A DNA stretch of 64,000 bases from Thuidium tamariscinum (Eukaryota; Streptophyta; Bryopsida; Hypnales; Thuidiaceae). The notes beneath the pieces were generated by a model. It was given only the letters and a program-made list of their open reading frames with translations, was not told where the DNA came from and made no database searches. A program made the position numbers and the translations under genes. Where the stretch lies: assembly GCA_947034885.2 (NCBI GenBank), contig OX344755.2, positions 3,474,501-3,538,500 on the forward strand, in the 5' to 3' direction. Positions 49,481-61,221 of this stretch are shown piece after piece; within the stretch, counting starts at the first letter, position 1; each line of letters begins with the position of its first letter.

Positions 49481-49725
49481 TGGTCAATTTCGTTAAAATG
49501 GCGATAGTCCGTTAAAATGGCATGACGTTCCATTAAAATGGCATGATATTCCGTTAACATGGCACAACATTTCGTTAAAATGGCACATTTTTTTCTTCTA
49601 CCACTATGCCTCTATGTCAAAATGGTACACAAAAATGTCAAAATGACACTTGAAATTTGTCAAAGTGGCACATGGAATATGGCAAAATGGCACTCGGAAT
49701 ACCGCCATTTTAATGAAATTGACCA
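49481..49725. mobile_element. Tc1/mariner-like MITE with internal subrepeats
   Basis: The ends TGGTCAATTTCGTTAAAATG and CATTTTAATGAAATTGACCA are inverted copies with one mismatch, flanked by TA on both sides. The inside is made of about nine short units around ATGGCA or AATGGCAC with spacers such as ATTCCGTTAA. The 87-codon frame across it is a by-product of the repeats. The equivalent place in copy 1 (near 41470) lacks it. Confidence 0.75.
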
Positions 49726-50578
49726 TAAATATTTAATTTCATGTAGAACGGTAAATAGATGGGTTAACTGGTATTGTACAAAAAATACTTGTATCATTTA
49801 TCGTAGCTTTGTAGTAACTTAGGCAACTTTCTACCTAATATTAAATTAAATTATAAAAAATATTTAAACAACCCAATTTTTTTTGGTTAAAATAGAATTT
49901 TTTAAAAATACAATTAAAAAAAGCTGGCCATTCATCTAAGTTGTCATTACAATTTTTGGGTGGTTGTTGCTACTTTTGTCTTAGGCTATTGCATTTACCT
50001 AAATCCTATTTTTGGACTCCAAACTCTAAATTTTCTACTTTGTGTGTCAAGGTTGTATTATGTAATATTAGGATTTATTGCATGTAAAAAACATTTTGTT
50101 TTGTGAGAGAAATTGTGCTTTAGAATGGTCAAAATGGCATAGGAAAAAAAATTATAATGTAGATTTACAATTATTGCTAAGAAGAGATTCAAGATTGAGT
50201 GGAGTGAATTTAATTTTTATAAATTGAATGCAAGTTGAATTATTTGGAACTAGGCAATACTTTAATGTATGTATATATTTTTTGGAGGGAAATTTGTTGA
50301 GTAAATTTTTAGAACTTTAGGCACCGTTTTAATTATTTATTTTTTGATGAAGATACTAGGTAGTCTAAATAATTCAAGAAGTACTTTATTTCAAAAAAAT
50401 TAAAATTTTAGAATATAAAACAGCAAAATTTAACAAAATGTCAATCTAAATCATTTTAATTTTATAAAACTATAATTCTATAAATTTTAGTTTGTTTTCA
50501 ATTTTGTTTCTTAAAATTACAATTATACCAAATTATAGTTTTATGTATTTAGAAATTTATGTTTTTATGAAATTTTAA

Positions 50579-51317
50579 CCCCAAAAGGACCAAGCTGCGT
50601 TTTTTGGCAACATAGTGATTTTGGGCAGCTCACCATGAATGGAGTTCTTATTTTTTTTCATTGAAATTTTCACACAACTTACGCCCAAGGACGAGATTTA
50701 AGACCCAATAATTTTCATAGCATTTGACTACATAGTTAAAAAGTTATTGCATGATATGTGATTTCCTTTGAACTCTAGGCAGCCTGGGCAGCTCAAAAAA
50801 CTTCTTTAAAAATGACTTTTTGAAAAAATGAAAATTTGGAATTGGCTCTTTAGAATTTCGTGTATGCGGGAAGCTTTGAATCATTCCATTTGGACTTATG
50901 AAGTGAAAGTTATGAGGAATTTTAGTTTGTGGGTAAGTATGGATTCTTTGAAAACCATACCTACCCGCAAACTAAAATTCCTCATAACTTTCACTTCATA
51001 AGTCCAAATAGAATGATTAAAAGCTTCCCGCATACACAAAATTCTAAAGAGCCAATTTCAAATTTTCATTTTTCCAAAAAGTCATTTTTAAAGAAGTTTT
51101 TTGAGCTACCCGGGCTGCTTAGAGTTCAAAGGAAAGCACGTATCATGCAATAACTTTTAACTACGTAGTCAAATGTTATGAAAATTATTGGGCCTTAAAG
51201 CTAATCTTTGGGTGTAAGTTGTGTGAAAATTTCAATGAAAAAAAATAAAAACTCCATTCATGGTGAGCTGCCCAAAATCGCTATGTTGCCAAAAAACGCA
51301 GCTTGGTCCTTTAGGGG
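50579..51317. mobile_element. 739-bp full-length hairpin element flanked by TTAA
   Basis: Two arms of about 365 bases are near reverse complements and meet at a loop of about 11 bases near 50945. The outer ends are CCCCAAAAGGACCAAGCTGC and its partner ending CCTTTAGGGG, each bordered by TTAA. The TTAA site and the C-rich ends resemble piggyBac elements. It contains no transposase. Related pieces occur at 33.6-33.95 kb and near 3.3 kb. Confidence 0.75.
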
Positions 51318-52123
51318 TTAACAAGCAATCACAAAAAGTAGTTTTATGAGCATTAGAGCCCTAGGACTAAAACAACAATCATTTTTTAAATCTAAGTTGC
51401 AACCTTTTGTTGATGATTAACCCTTGAACATTGTTGTGGACGTTGGCATCCTTTGAATGACAAAGAATCTTTCCTTGTAGGACAGAATTGCAACTTTTCA
51501 TCCTTGGTATTAGGGGTGGAAAGGGAAGATCTTCTGTAGAACTTTTACTTCCAAAGAATATTTTTAGCTTTTTCAAACTAGATGATGTAACACAATATCA
51601 AAATACATAACTTCTATAGCCACTAGTCCATCCTTCAAGGGTTAAAGTCAATCAATAAAAGTTAAATATTGAGATTTTTGTATTATTTCCAAGTGCAAAT
51701 TGAGCAATAGTAACATTGTATGGCAGGAATGTGAATATAGTGCACTTAGAGTGGATAGTGTGACAAGTGTAAATGTCATGAAATTACACATTCAATATTT
51801 AAAGTGGCACACATGTCATTGTATTATTTGTTGTTAAAGTTTTCCATGAATATTCATATCCTTGGTAGAGGTATTTTCCTAATCCACTAGGTCTACTAAC
51901 TCATGCATTGCTATGAATTTCCCTTTGACTCATAGAACTACATTACAAAACTAGTGTTTGCATCACAATCTCCAAATGAGCACACATACCATGGGCTCTT
52001 ATTGATCAAATAATAGGCAAACTCTAGCCGCTTTAGCTTTGATTTTTTAGCTACACTCAAGAGCGATTCTTTTAAAGCAAGATTAATAACCCTTTCATGC
52101 ACCATTTACGGTGAACTACCTGG
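51318..52123. other. AT-rich intergenic DNA
   Basis: I see no gene or bounded element in this stretch. Confidence 0.55.
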
Positions 52124-52250
52124 TTACAGACCAAATGGGAGCAAATCCATTGCAAGTCAGATTTTAGTGGTGGTGTACATTCAAGTTCTTAAATGTACAC
52201 CACCAGTACAATTTGACCCACAATGGATCTGCTCCCATTTGATCCGTAAT
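52124..52250. mobile_element. Short hairpin element
   Basis: Left and right halves pair with several mismatches: CAAATGGGAGCA with TGCTCCCATTTG at the ends and TGGTGTACATT with AATGTACACCA in the middle. It is 127 bp with a small loop. Superfamily is unknown. Confidence 0.55.
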
Positions 52251-53630
52251 GGGATAATTTCTCTTAGGTCATAGTTAAAAGACATGCAAATTTTGCAGAG
52301 AACATTTAAGTTAAGAAACAATTCAGTTTTATTGAACTTCAACCAAAGAGAGAACCTATTCCAGGAAAATGTGGTCAACCAGTTCAGCAACACATATGGT
52401 GTCTGACAAGGCGAGCAGCCAAGCACATCGCCCATTTACTAAGACCTGCACTCTGATCCAAGGTTAAGTCAATCACAAGAAAAGTCTAAGGGGCTGTTCC
52501 CACCTGCTCTTAGTTTTAATTTTGGTGTCATTACAGGGGGCGTGTTTGGCACATTGTCCCACATAGCCTCTTTTGTGGGCAGGGCTGGGATGTGGGCACA
52601 TCAGATAAAATCGCTCGCGGGTAGAGGGTTGCTCCACAGCCTCTGAGGACCCTACAATCTGATTTCATTTTAGTTTAAATTTATTTTTCCATCAAAGTAT
52701 AATAGAATGCAAAAGTGCACAAGATTTTCAATGAAAAAGTTGAACCAATGATGTGGCTTTTGTGACACATACTCTTTGGAGTCTTTTTGCCAATTTTGTG
52801 TTGAAGTAGGAGAGGAGAGAATCTGTTTATACTAGTGGGGTAGTGGTGGATGAAACAAACCATGTGGGATATATGAATTAGGACAAAAAAGAACTCCACT
52901 CATGGAAAAGTGGAAACGCAGGAATTGTGATAAAAGTCAAATTTCAGACCTCATTTACACATAGTAGGCTATATTTTTTCAAAAAACTTCAAACTTAGAA
53001 AAGTTGGGGAATCAAGTAAACTTTCATCTACAAAAATTCTTTTGAGATTTAGATACTCCACCTAAAAGTTATGGACAAATTTCAAAGGAGGTGTTTGAAA
53101 ATGTTCAAAAAAATGTCCCTTCCACCTCCCCTTTGGAATTTGTCTATAGCTCTTACATGAGGCTTCAAAATCTCAAGCTAGTTTTTAGCTTGCTTCTCTC
53201 GCTTCTTCTAGTTCAATTTTTTTTTAAAGGAAGCTATTATACTATGCCTAAATGAAGTTTGGAATTCAACTTTGAAAACAATTTTTGCATTTTAACTTAA
53301 GCATTAGCCTCTTACTTTCACTTAAGACACTTACAGTTGTCTAAACAATGTCACAAGTTATATTGAATAGATGTTGTCAATCAAAAGTATTGTTTCTATA
53401 ATTTCAATATAGTAGTGTAGGAATATTGAATTCAACAATTATTCAAAGGTACCGTTTCAACATTTTGAATATGGTATTGTAAAATATTGAATCAGCAATT
53501 ATTTATGGTTGAATTCTTTGAAATCACCTTTTATAAGGGGTTCTCAAGACTTATCAAACAAATGGTTACCTCATTATGTGCTTGTTCTATTTTAATTGAT
53601 CGATGCTCTTAAATTGAAATGTTTTGATGT

Positions 53631-53833
53631 CACTACAAGAGAAAGGGGTGTTTTAAGTAGTGTCCTAGACATCACGTCTTTTAAGTAATGTCTTTTAAGT
53701 AAGGTTTTAAGTAAAATTTTACTAAAAAGACAGTCTTTTTAGTAAAATTTTACTTAAAACCTTACTTAAAAGACATTACTTAAAAGACGTGATGTCTAGG
53801 ACACTACTTAAAACACCCCTTTCTCTTGTAGTG
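53631..53833. mobile_element. CACTA-like hairpin MITE, near-perfect palindrome
   Basis: 203 bp whose two halves pair along almost their entire length; ends CACTACAAGAGAAAGGGG and CCCCTTTCTCTTGTAGTG. TGT flanks both sides, fitting a 3-bp duplication. It is nested in the long-arm Harbinger-like element. Transcription would give a long double-stranded RNA. Confidence 0.85.
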
Positions 53834-54725
53834 TGTTTAATCAAAAATGTTGTCAAATTTTAATTTTCTATAGTAAAATCGCTTTCAACTTTTGTGACAT
53901 AGAGCTCTTTGGGGTTTTAATGGGAGAATGACATCCTTTTACAATTCATACCTTTCAATCCATATTCATATCCTACATCAAAACAACATTGGATTTTGAA
54001 AATGTTGGTGGATATCTTTATGCCAATTGTTTAGCCCTCATGTATTGCAAGCACTTGATGATAGATTAATGATGATAAAAGAAACTTCTCAATATCCAAA
54101 ATTCTAATTACCCAAGAATGTAAAAGGAGTCTATTTCCTCTCTCAAGCTAATTATATTGGTTTTGTATATTGGGCTTTGATGCAAGTACTTATTTTCTAA
54201 TTTATTAGGTTAGTATGAGGATGGTATTGTACATGCAATAACCCTTTTTGTTTAGTAGAATATCAAGTCAAAGCTTGTATCACATGGAGGGTGTTTGATA
54301 AGAAATGGAACTTTTTATGAGAAGGTATGAAATATGTATTAATTTCAAATATTATTGTCTAAAGATAATATGTTGTTAAAACAATTTAACTCCTTTTATA
54401 CATTCAACCACTAGGTAAAGACGGTAAAATATTCCATCATTATTTCAAATAACATTAGACATTAGTTGTTTTCACAAGTTGAAAAAAGTGCAATAATGCT
54501 CCAAATGTTGAAACAACAATGAAATAAGGGGGAAGGAAAATTATAGGTGTAACCATGAACTCCTTCATATTCTATAAACAAAATTGAAAAGTATTGTTGA
54601 ATACGGTACAATGTTAGTAGTTGAGAATTTTTAAAGAGGGCTTGGAAGGGACATGTTTGTCGAACTTATCACTATTGTTTTTTGTTATTTTCTTCCAAAG
54701 TACTCAATCCAAGGTAATTTCAGAC

Positions 54726-55290
54726 ATAAGAGGATTTTTGGCCCCCAATGGGACTGTTTCAGGGGTGTTCCCAGAAACTGTTCGCACTACTGCAGTCCAG
54801 CCCCCTACTAGGCTGAATTTTCGGATTTTGAAAAAATTAATTAAAAAAAAATTTCTAAAAATTTCAGAATGTTTTAAGAAGAAAGAAAATGATTTAAAAA
54901 AATAATTTTTTTCAAGGAAATATTTTTAAAATATTAAATAATTAATTAAAATAATTAATTAATTAGTATGGTCTGATGTGGCAGTCGCTCGACCACATCA
55001 ACACTGCGTTCCCAGAGTTCCCAATGCGTTCCTAGCATTTGGGAATTTGCCACTACAAGAGAAAGGGGTGTTTTAAGTAGTGTCCTAGACATCATGTCCT
55101 TTAAGTAATGTCTTTTAAGTAAGGTTTTAAGTAAAATTTTACTAAAAAGACTGTCTTTTTAGTAAAACTTTACTTAAAACCTTACTTAAAAGACATTACT
55201 TAAAGGACATGATGTCTAGGACACTACTTAAAACACCCCTTTCTCTTGTAGTGCGCAGTCTTGTATAGCAGCTGAAAATCCTCTTATGAC
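54726..55290. mobile_element. Inverted-end element carrying a nested hairpin
   Basis: ATAAGAGGATTTT at the left pairs with AAAATCCTCTTAT at the right, and GAC borders both sides. Its interior resembles 4849-5095. The CACTA-like hairpin at 55051-55253 has inserted into it. The 94-codon frame at 54621-54905 crosses its left end and is not a real gene. Confidence 0.55.
55051..55253. mobile_element. CACTA-like hairpin MITE, second near-identical copy
   Basis: Same length (203 bp) and nearly the same sequence as the copy at 53631, so recently active. The flanks are TGC and CGC, an imperfect 3-bp match. Confidence 0.8.
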
Positions 55291-58200
55291 TCATCATTGC
55301 CTACATTTAATAGGAATTTTATGAAAATGGCAATATTCCATATGCCATTTTTCAAACTGCATAGTCTGAACTAAATACTAATATGTAGGATAGGTATAGA
55401 ATTTGAACATCTAGGTTGCATATAAATCTCAAAGATCTATGGAAAATTTACATTTTAGACTATGCGGTTGGAAACATCTTGAACAAGTTAAGATTCCAGA
55501 CATCTATGACTCATATACAACACATTAAAAATCTATGACAAGTTTAAATTCCAAACCGGGTGGTTCCAACTATAAAAACTATCAAATGGAATGTCACCCA
55601 TTTAATGAAATTTGCCATATTTTGAGTTTTTTTTTTATAAGTTTTAAAAATTTACTTATTTTTTCTGAAGTGACTACAAAATAAATGGTATTTATTCCCC
55701 AAATTCCAAAAGTCAATGGAGACCTCACGTACACATGCTATTAATAGTGTGTAATATTGTACAATATTTTTGACATTCTTATTTTGTTTCATGTTCATAT
55801 TTATGATTAGAAAATATTCACATCAAGCTTCTATTATCTTTCATGATTAATCTTTGTCAAATCAGTTTAAAAGCACATAACTTTTAAGTACTTGAAAAGT
55901 GCAATTTTAATTTCATATCTTGAATGAAAGTTTATTGTGATTGACAAAACTTATGAATTACACATACACATGAAAAAGATACTTACAGTATAGAGTTGAC
56001 AATAAAAACATCACTACTTAGATTCTCATAAAGTGATTACATCTACATATAATTGAATATGCAATTGCACATAGATTGTATAAACAAACTACTAAATTCT
56101 TGTAGGATTTTAGTAGAAGTCAACAAAATACTCTAAAATCTCTTAAAATGTTTTTTTTAAGACAACATATGAGTAAATTATGAATTTTCACAATGTTAAT
56201 TAATTAGTGTTCCTACAACAATATTGTACATATTAGATAGGAATTTGTAAAGACCATCGCTTTAAGAAAGGAATCACAAATGGGTTCACTTATTCAAATA
56301 GAGAATTCACCACCGCCAAGATTATACAATTTCCAACACTTTTCAATTTTGTTCACAAAAATGAAGAGGCTAATGCTTAAGTTAAAATGCAAAAATTGTT
56401 TTCAAAGTTGAATTCCAAACTTCATTTAGGCATAGTATAATAGCTTTCTTTAAAAAAAAATTGAACTAGAAGAAGCGGGAGAAGCAAGCTAAAAACTAGC
56501 TTGAGATTTTGAAGCCTCATGTAAGAGCTATAGACAAATTCCAAAGGGGAGGTGGAAGGGACATTTTTTTGAACATTTTCAAACACCTCCTTTGAAATTT
56601 GTCCATAACTTTTAGGTGGAGTATCTAAATCTCAAAAGAATTTTTGTAGATGAAAGTTTACTTGATTCCCCAACTTTTCTAAGTTTGAAGTTTTTTGAAA
56701 AAATATAGCCTACTATGTGTAAATGAGGTCTGAAATTTGACTTTTATCACAATTCCTGCGTTTCCACTTTTCCATGAGTGGAGTTCTTTTTTGTCCTAAT
56801 TCATATATCCCACATGGTTTGTTTCATCCACCACTACCCCACTAGTATAAACAGATTCTCTCCTCTCCTACTTCAACACAAAATTGGCAAAAAGACTCCA
56901 AAGAGTATGTGTCACAAAAGCCACATCATTGGTTCAACTTTTTCATTGAAAATCTTGTGCACTTTTGCATTCTATTATACTTTGATGGAAAAATAAATTT
57001 AAACTAAAATGAAATCAGATTGTAGGGTCCTCAGAGGCTGTGGAGCAACCCTCTACCCGCGAGCGATTTTATCTGATGTGCCCACATCCCAGCCCTGCCC
57101 ACAAAAGAGGCTATGTGGGACAATGTGCCAAACACGCCCCCTATAATGACACCAAAATTAAAACTAAGAGCAGGTGGGAACAGCCCCTAAGCTCGCACGA
57201 AGTTTGTCAAATATCCACATTGTAACAATCATACATCAAGAACATCCTTGAATCCTTGATACTTGACCACCGGAAGCCCACTTTCATATTTGATAGTCTA
57301 TGTAATAATCCCATGAAAAAAATTGCATGAAAAAAATTACAACCTTGCTCAATAAGCAATGCAGATATCCTCTTATCTCAAAATACATGTTATGCAAATA
57401 AAAAACATTCAATATTTATAGTTTTCTCAAATCAAGAATCAAAAGAACTTCAAGATGGAAACCATGGACAAACCTATCCATGAATATGGACAGGAATATA
57501 TCTGTAAAGCTTCTTTTCTAAAGGTCTGTTCCCACTTGCTACTACGGGGGGATATTTAGGGAATCAATTAGCGTAGAAATGAAGAGCGTTTACAGCAGCA
57601 GGTTTCATTATCTTCCAAGCCTACGTGGAAGGTTCGGTGTAGGACGGAGCTGGACTTGGTCAGTGCAGTAATGACCATTTCTCTTGTTCACACACTGTCA
57701 GAGCGCCTGTAGCGCACAGCAGAGGCCACGTAGCTTTCAGAGCACGCTGGCAAGTTTAGCGTGCTAAGTATGGTTTTGCTAATTATGGCTGTCATGCATG
57801 GCTTTAGTAGTCGTCAATCCGTGGTTGAGGACGCTTCCTCGAGAAGCTTCGTCGGCCTCGTTGGCGAATTCCTTCACCGCGCCTGACATGGACTATATAC
57901 TACTTTCCCACTGATTGTGGGCTCCCTGCATCCTCAGAGAAGACACCATTGTGAGATCAAATTTCAGTCTGCCAAGCAATTATTGAGGACCTCATTGCCC
58001 GGAGCATCTGCTCGCATCAAGTGAGTGCCAGGTAACAGAGCTTGAGTAATACCGGCCGCTACGTGGATTTGCTGTTTTATCTATCTGTGTTTTCTGAATA
58101 AGTCCGTCCATACGTTGCATGCCTTTCAGAACGTATACAACTGTGGGGCCGACTTGAATTGGGTTGGTAGGCGAAACATTGTAAATCAAAACGGTCTGTT

Positions 58201-58518
58201 TTGCGCAAACATGCAACGGGTATTTACAAAGTCTGCCATAGTACTGGACTTTGTATCTGATGACTACGTGAATGGCTACTCAGTGAAATGCTTGTTTCCT
58301 GTCCTTTTTACATTGTTAACATGAATGCTTTTGAGATCTGCATACGTACTTCAGTGCTTCCGGACTTATAACGATTGCTAAACAAAAGTGGATCGCCCCT
58401 CGCCCTATCGTAGGCACTGCTTTATTTGACGTGGACCCTTCGTGTAGCTACTAAATCAGTGAAGAACTCATGGTAATTGCTTGTCTCCTTTGTTGTTGCA
58501 GATTCTAGAGATCCAAAC

Positions 58519-60544
58519 ATGGTGGCAAGCCGTCGTAATTCTCGACAAAGAGTAGCTACTCGATCAGCTAGCACGCGAAGTGCTGGTAAGTTTGTGCACC
58601 TGTTGGATCCGCATTGCTATTCATGTACATGAAGTCGTCACAGTTTTTGTCGTCGACTGTAGTTCAAAACGACCGAGTGTTGTCTGCTGCGTCATGCTGA
58701 AGGGTAGTTCTCGGTCAGGAAATTCATGATGATTCCATTCTAGTTCTTGTGCATAGCAAGCAGACGTTGAAGAATATCGTTGTATCAGGAGGTCGTTCCC
58801 TTCGTTTGCAAATTCGTTGTGGTTCAGGAATGACTCGATCGATGAAGTCCATGTCAACACCAAAACTTGACATGCATTGTAATGCAGACATGTACATGCG
58901 ATGAAATCTGTTCTTAGAATTGCACTCTGACCTGCTCAGTATGTGATTAAGGCAGTGCAATAACGATGACTCCCGAACTCATACTGACACTGTGCACATG
59001 AGACATGCATGCATGCCCGTGCATGATTTCTGTGGTTTTACCTCTTTCTGATCTACGTGAAGGCTGCTCGAGAGTCATTTACGGAGCATGCTCTCTACGT
59101 GAATCCATGACATTTGCTGCGTCTGTGCTCAATGCACCCATGCATGAATGGCTGCAGACACATGATTGATCTGAATCTCAGGCCTGCAATTTCTTTTGAT
59201 GCTCCTGCAGGTCGGTCGACTTTCATGGAGTTCGACAGCGCTCGGCAGACCTTATCCTCGCAAGGTCCGTCGACAGGCACGACATCTTCCTCGCAAAGTG
59301 AAGGCGGACCAAGCGATGGAAAGCGAGCACGCAAAGATCGAGCTCGAAACTGGACTCCCACAGAAGTGCTCCTCATGATACAAGCGAGAAGAGACTTGCA
59401 TCTTGACGAGCTTGAGAGTACCGACCCGCGTGATCTCATGCTAACTGACAGTCAGAAGTGGGCTAGCGTTGCTCACGACATTATGATGGCAGGCTATTCG
59501 GAGAGCTATCGTGATCCAGCATCTTGCAAAGCCAAGTGGCATCAACTCCTTCCGAACTACAAGAAGATTGCTGATCATTGCGCCCGCACTGGAATGAACG
59601 TAGCAGACTACTGGAACATGTCCATCGAGCAAAGGCTAGATCGAAGCTTGCCCCATCAGTTCTCTCAAGAGTTCTTCTACGCCATGCATGAGTGGTTGGG
59701 CAGTCGACCTCAAATTCAGCCACCACACATCCGAGATCTACTATCCCCCATGGATGGCAATTTCGAAGGTGCAAGTGGCGAGGGTGACGACAACGAAGCG
59801 GACGCTGAAGGAGAAGAGCAAACAGTCCCAGCCATGCCGATTCTGCCTGAAACGCCTGTCGATAAAGCAACCGACGGTAGCGGCAGCCCGATCGCCCGTG
59901 TCCCCCAGACGCCTGCCTGCAGTCCGCATGTGCCGACAGCACCTCCAACAAACGGTATAGCGAAATCAGCGCGGAAATACAGAGACATTCCAGTAGGCGT
60001 GGTGCCCATTGCACTGAGTGATTCAGGAGAAACATCAGGCGCACGCAGACGACGACCGGGCAACACTGTGGTGCGGAGGAAAAATGTGGCCGGCCACATT
60101 GTCATAGCGGAAGCTAGCAAAGCCACAGGAGCTGCCATGGCATTACAAATGCAAACAATCGCTGATGCCAACCTCCATGTAGAGCAACAGAAGATGGATT
60201 TGCAGAGAGACCTCTTTGGACAACAATTGGCATACCAACGACAACGTGATCACAAAGTGCACCAGGCATCAGAGGTAGCAAATGACAACACACGTCTATC
60301 AATTACAAAGCAAGTCGAAATGGTCACTTGTTTTTCACAACTTACCCAAGTGCTCAGCCTTGGTTTGGCAGCGTCAACTAATCAAAGGCGCCCTACACCT
60401 ACCGAAGGAGGCGCACCCCACTGCACTCCTCGAGACGCTTGCATGCAGTCTCCGGGTGGTATAGCCTCACAGCGCACTTCCGTCAAAGGCCCAGCTATCG
60501 GTCAAAAGGGAGCTTCCGCAAGTAACTCCGAATCTCAAGGCTGA
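58519..60544 (+). CDS. SANT/Myb-like accessory protein of the Harbinger element, two exons
   Basis: Exon 58519-58585 opens with MVASRRNSRQR and joins exon 59211-60544 across a GT-AG intron in phase, giving 466 residues. The Myb/SANT-like domain runs from about residue 68 (RARNWTPTEVLLMIQARRD) through KWASVAHDIM to CKAKWHQLLPNYKKIADH near 150, the trihelix-type pattern seen in PIF/Harbinger ORF1 proteins. In studied elements this partner binds DNA near the element ends, brings the transposase to the nucleus and is needed for excision. The middle is acidic and Pro-rich; there is a basic patch (ARRRRPGNTVVRRK) and a Gln-rich helix near residues 360-395. A polyadenylation signal AATAAA follows at 60785. 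Without the intron, the frame would open at 59114 with unrelated residues, so the spliced start is preferred. Confidence 0.85.
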
Positions 60545-60784
60545 CGGGATGCGACATACTTATCTATGTACAGATATACAGGAAACGACATACTCTAAAT
60601 ATTGCGGTTCATGTCTTCAGCCGAATTGCTTGCCATCGTCTGAAGGTCGTTCGAACCTGCACATCAGAAGCGGAGATAAATTACTAAACCCATGTCCTCC
60701 TTTTTTTCATCGCATTGGCACGTTTCTGCTGCCAATAACATGAGTATAGGACATTGATGCATACACTTCGTAAGTCGTTTGAAA

Positions 60785-60790
60785 AATAAA
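60785..60790 (+). terminator. Polyadenylation signal of the SANT/Myb-like gene
   Basis: AATAAA lies 241 bases after the stop codon and is followed directly by TGTACA. It is the only canonical signal before the convergent transposase gene. Confidence 0.5.
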
Positions 60791-61221
60791 TGTACAATAC
60801 GTTTCTAGTGTGTCTAAGTCAGGCATCAGAAGAAAGTACTACAGTAGGAGTTCGGTGAGGCCGGCTTCACTTTCTGAGCATGCCAATCTCATTCTATGAA
60901 TACAGAAAGCTGAAAAGAAAAAAAAAAGGGAAAAAAAAAAAATTGTACAGAAAAAAATCTTTGGACACGGGGCACCTCTTCTCTAATCTATGGCAGTTGT
61001 GTATATTCATTTGTGTGTGATTGATATTTGCTAGTCAGAAGTTCTGCATTCACGAAATCAGCAGTACTGAGGTTTCACTAGCATTTCCAAAGCTGTTTTC
61101 ATAGAAGCCTGCACACATGAAAGAGAAAACCACTGCCGCTTATAATCCAGAGAGAGTAATTAGCAAAGGACATGCGAGACCCACTTCAATTAAAACCCGG
61201 ATACAGAAGTACAACTCACCT

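Larger units (their letters stand above)
45286..50250 (+). repeat. Tandem segmental duplication, copy 2
   Basis: Direct copy of 37946-41998, more altered: part of the gene intron is inverted (about 45303-45453), about 90 bases are added inside the exon 2 homolog, exon 3 is deleted, and insertions at 47845-48650 and 49481-49725 interrupt the flank. Confidence 0.85.
52490..57187. mobile_element. Harbinger-like element with inverted arms of about 820 bp, no transposase
   Basis: The outer ends GGGGCTGTTCCCACCTGCTC and its reverse complement are bordered by TAA at 52487-52489 and 57188-57190. Inverted arms run from 52490 to about 53311 and from about 56367 to 57187, nearly identical: the same 72-codon frame is found at 52681-52899 on minus and 56778-56996 on plus. 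The 3.05-kb middle has no transposase. It holds two CACTA-like hairpins and another small element. A TAA duplication and the shared TGTTCCCAC-YTGCT ends tie it to the complete Harbinger element next door. The long arms are unusual for this superfamily. Confidence 0.8.

Noticed and set aside
49481..49725. Repeat units considered as a CRISPR array
   Set aside because: Units are uneven, AT-rich and bounded by transposon ends with TA borders, in a eukaryotic genome with no cas genes.
49559..49822. 87-codon plus frame with repeated VKM/AKW units
   Set aside because: It is produced by the subrepeats of the small mariner-like element.
52681..56996. Identical 72-codon frames on opposite strands read as a duplicated gene
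   Set aside because: They are copies because they lie in the inverted arms of one transposon. The AT-rich frame has no domain.
59441..60302. Several minus-strand frames up to 187 codons
   Set aside because: All are shadows of the SANT/Myb-like coding exon, with no recognisable domain of their own.
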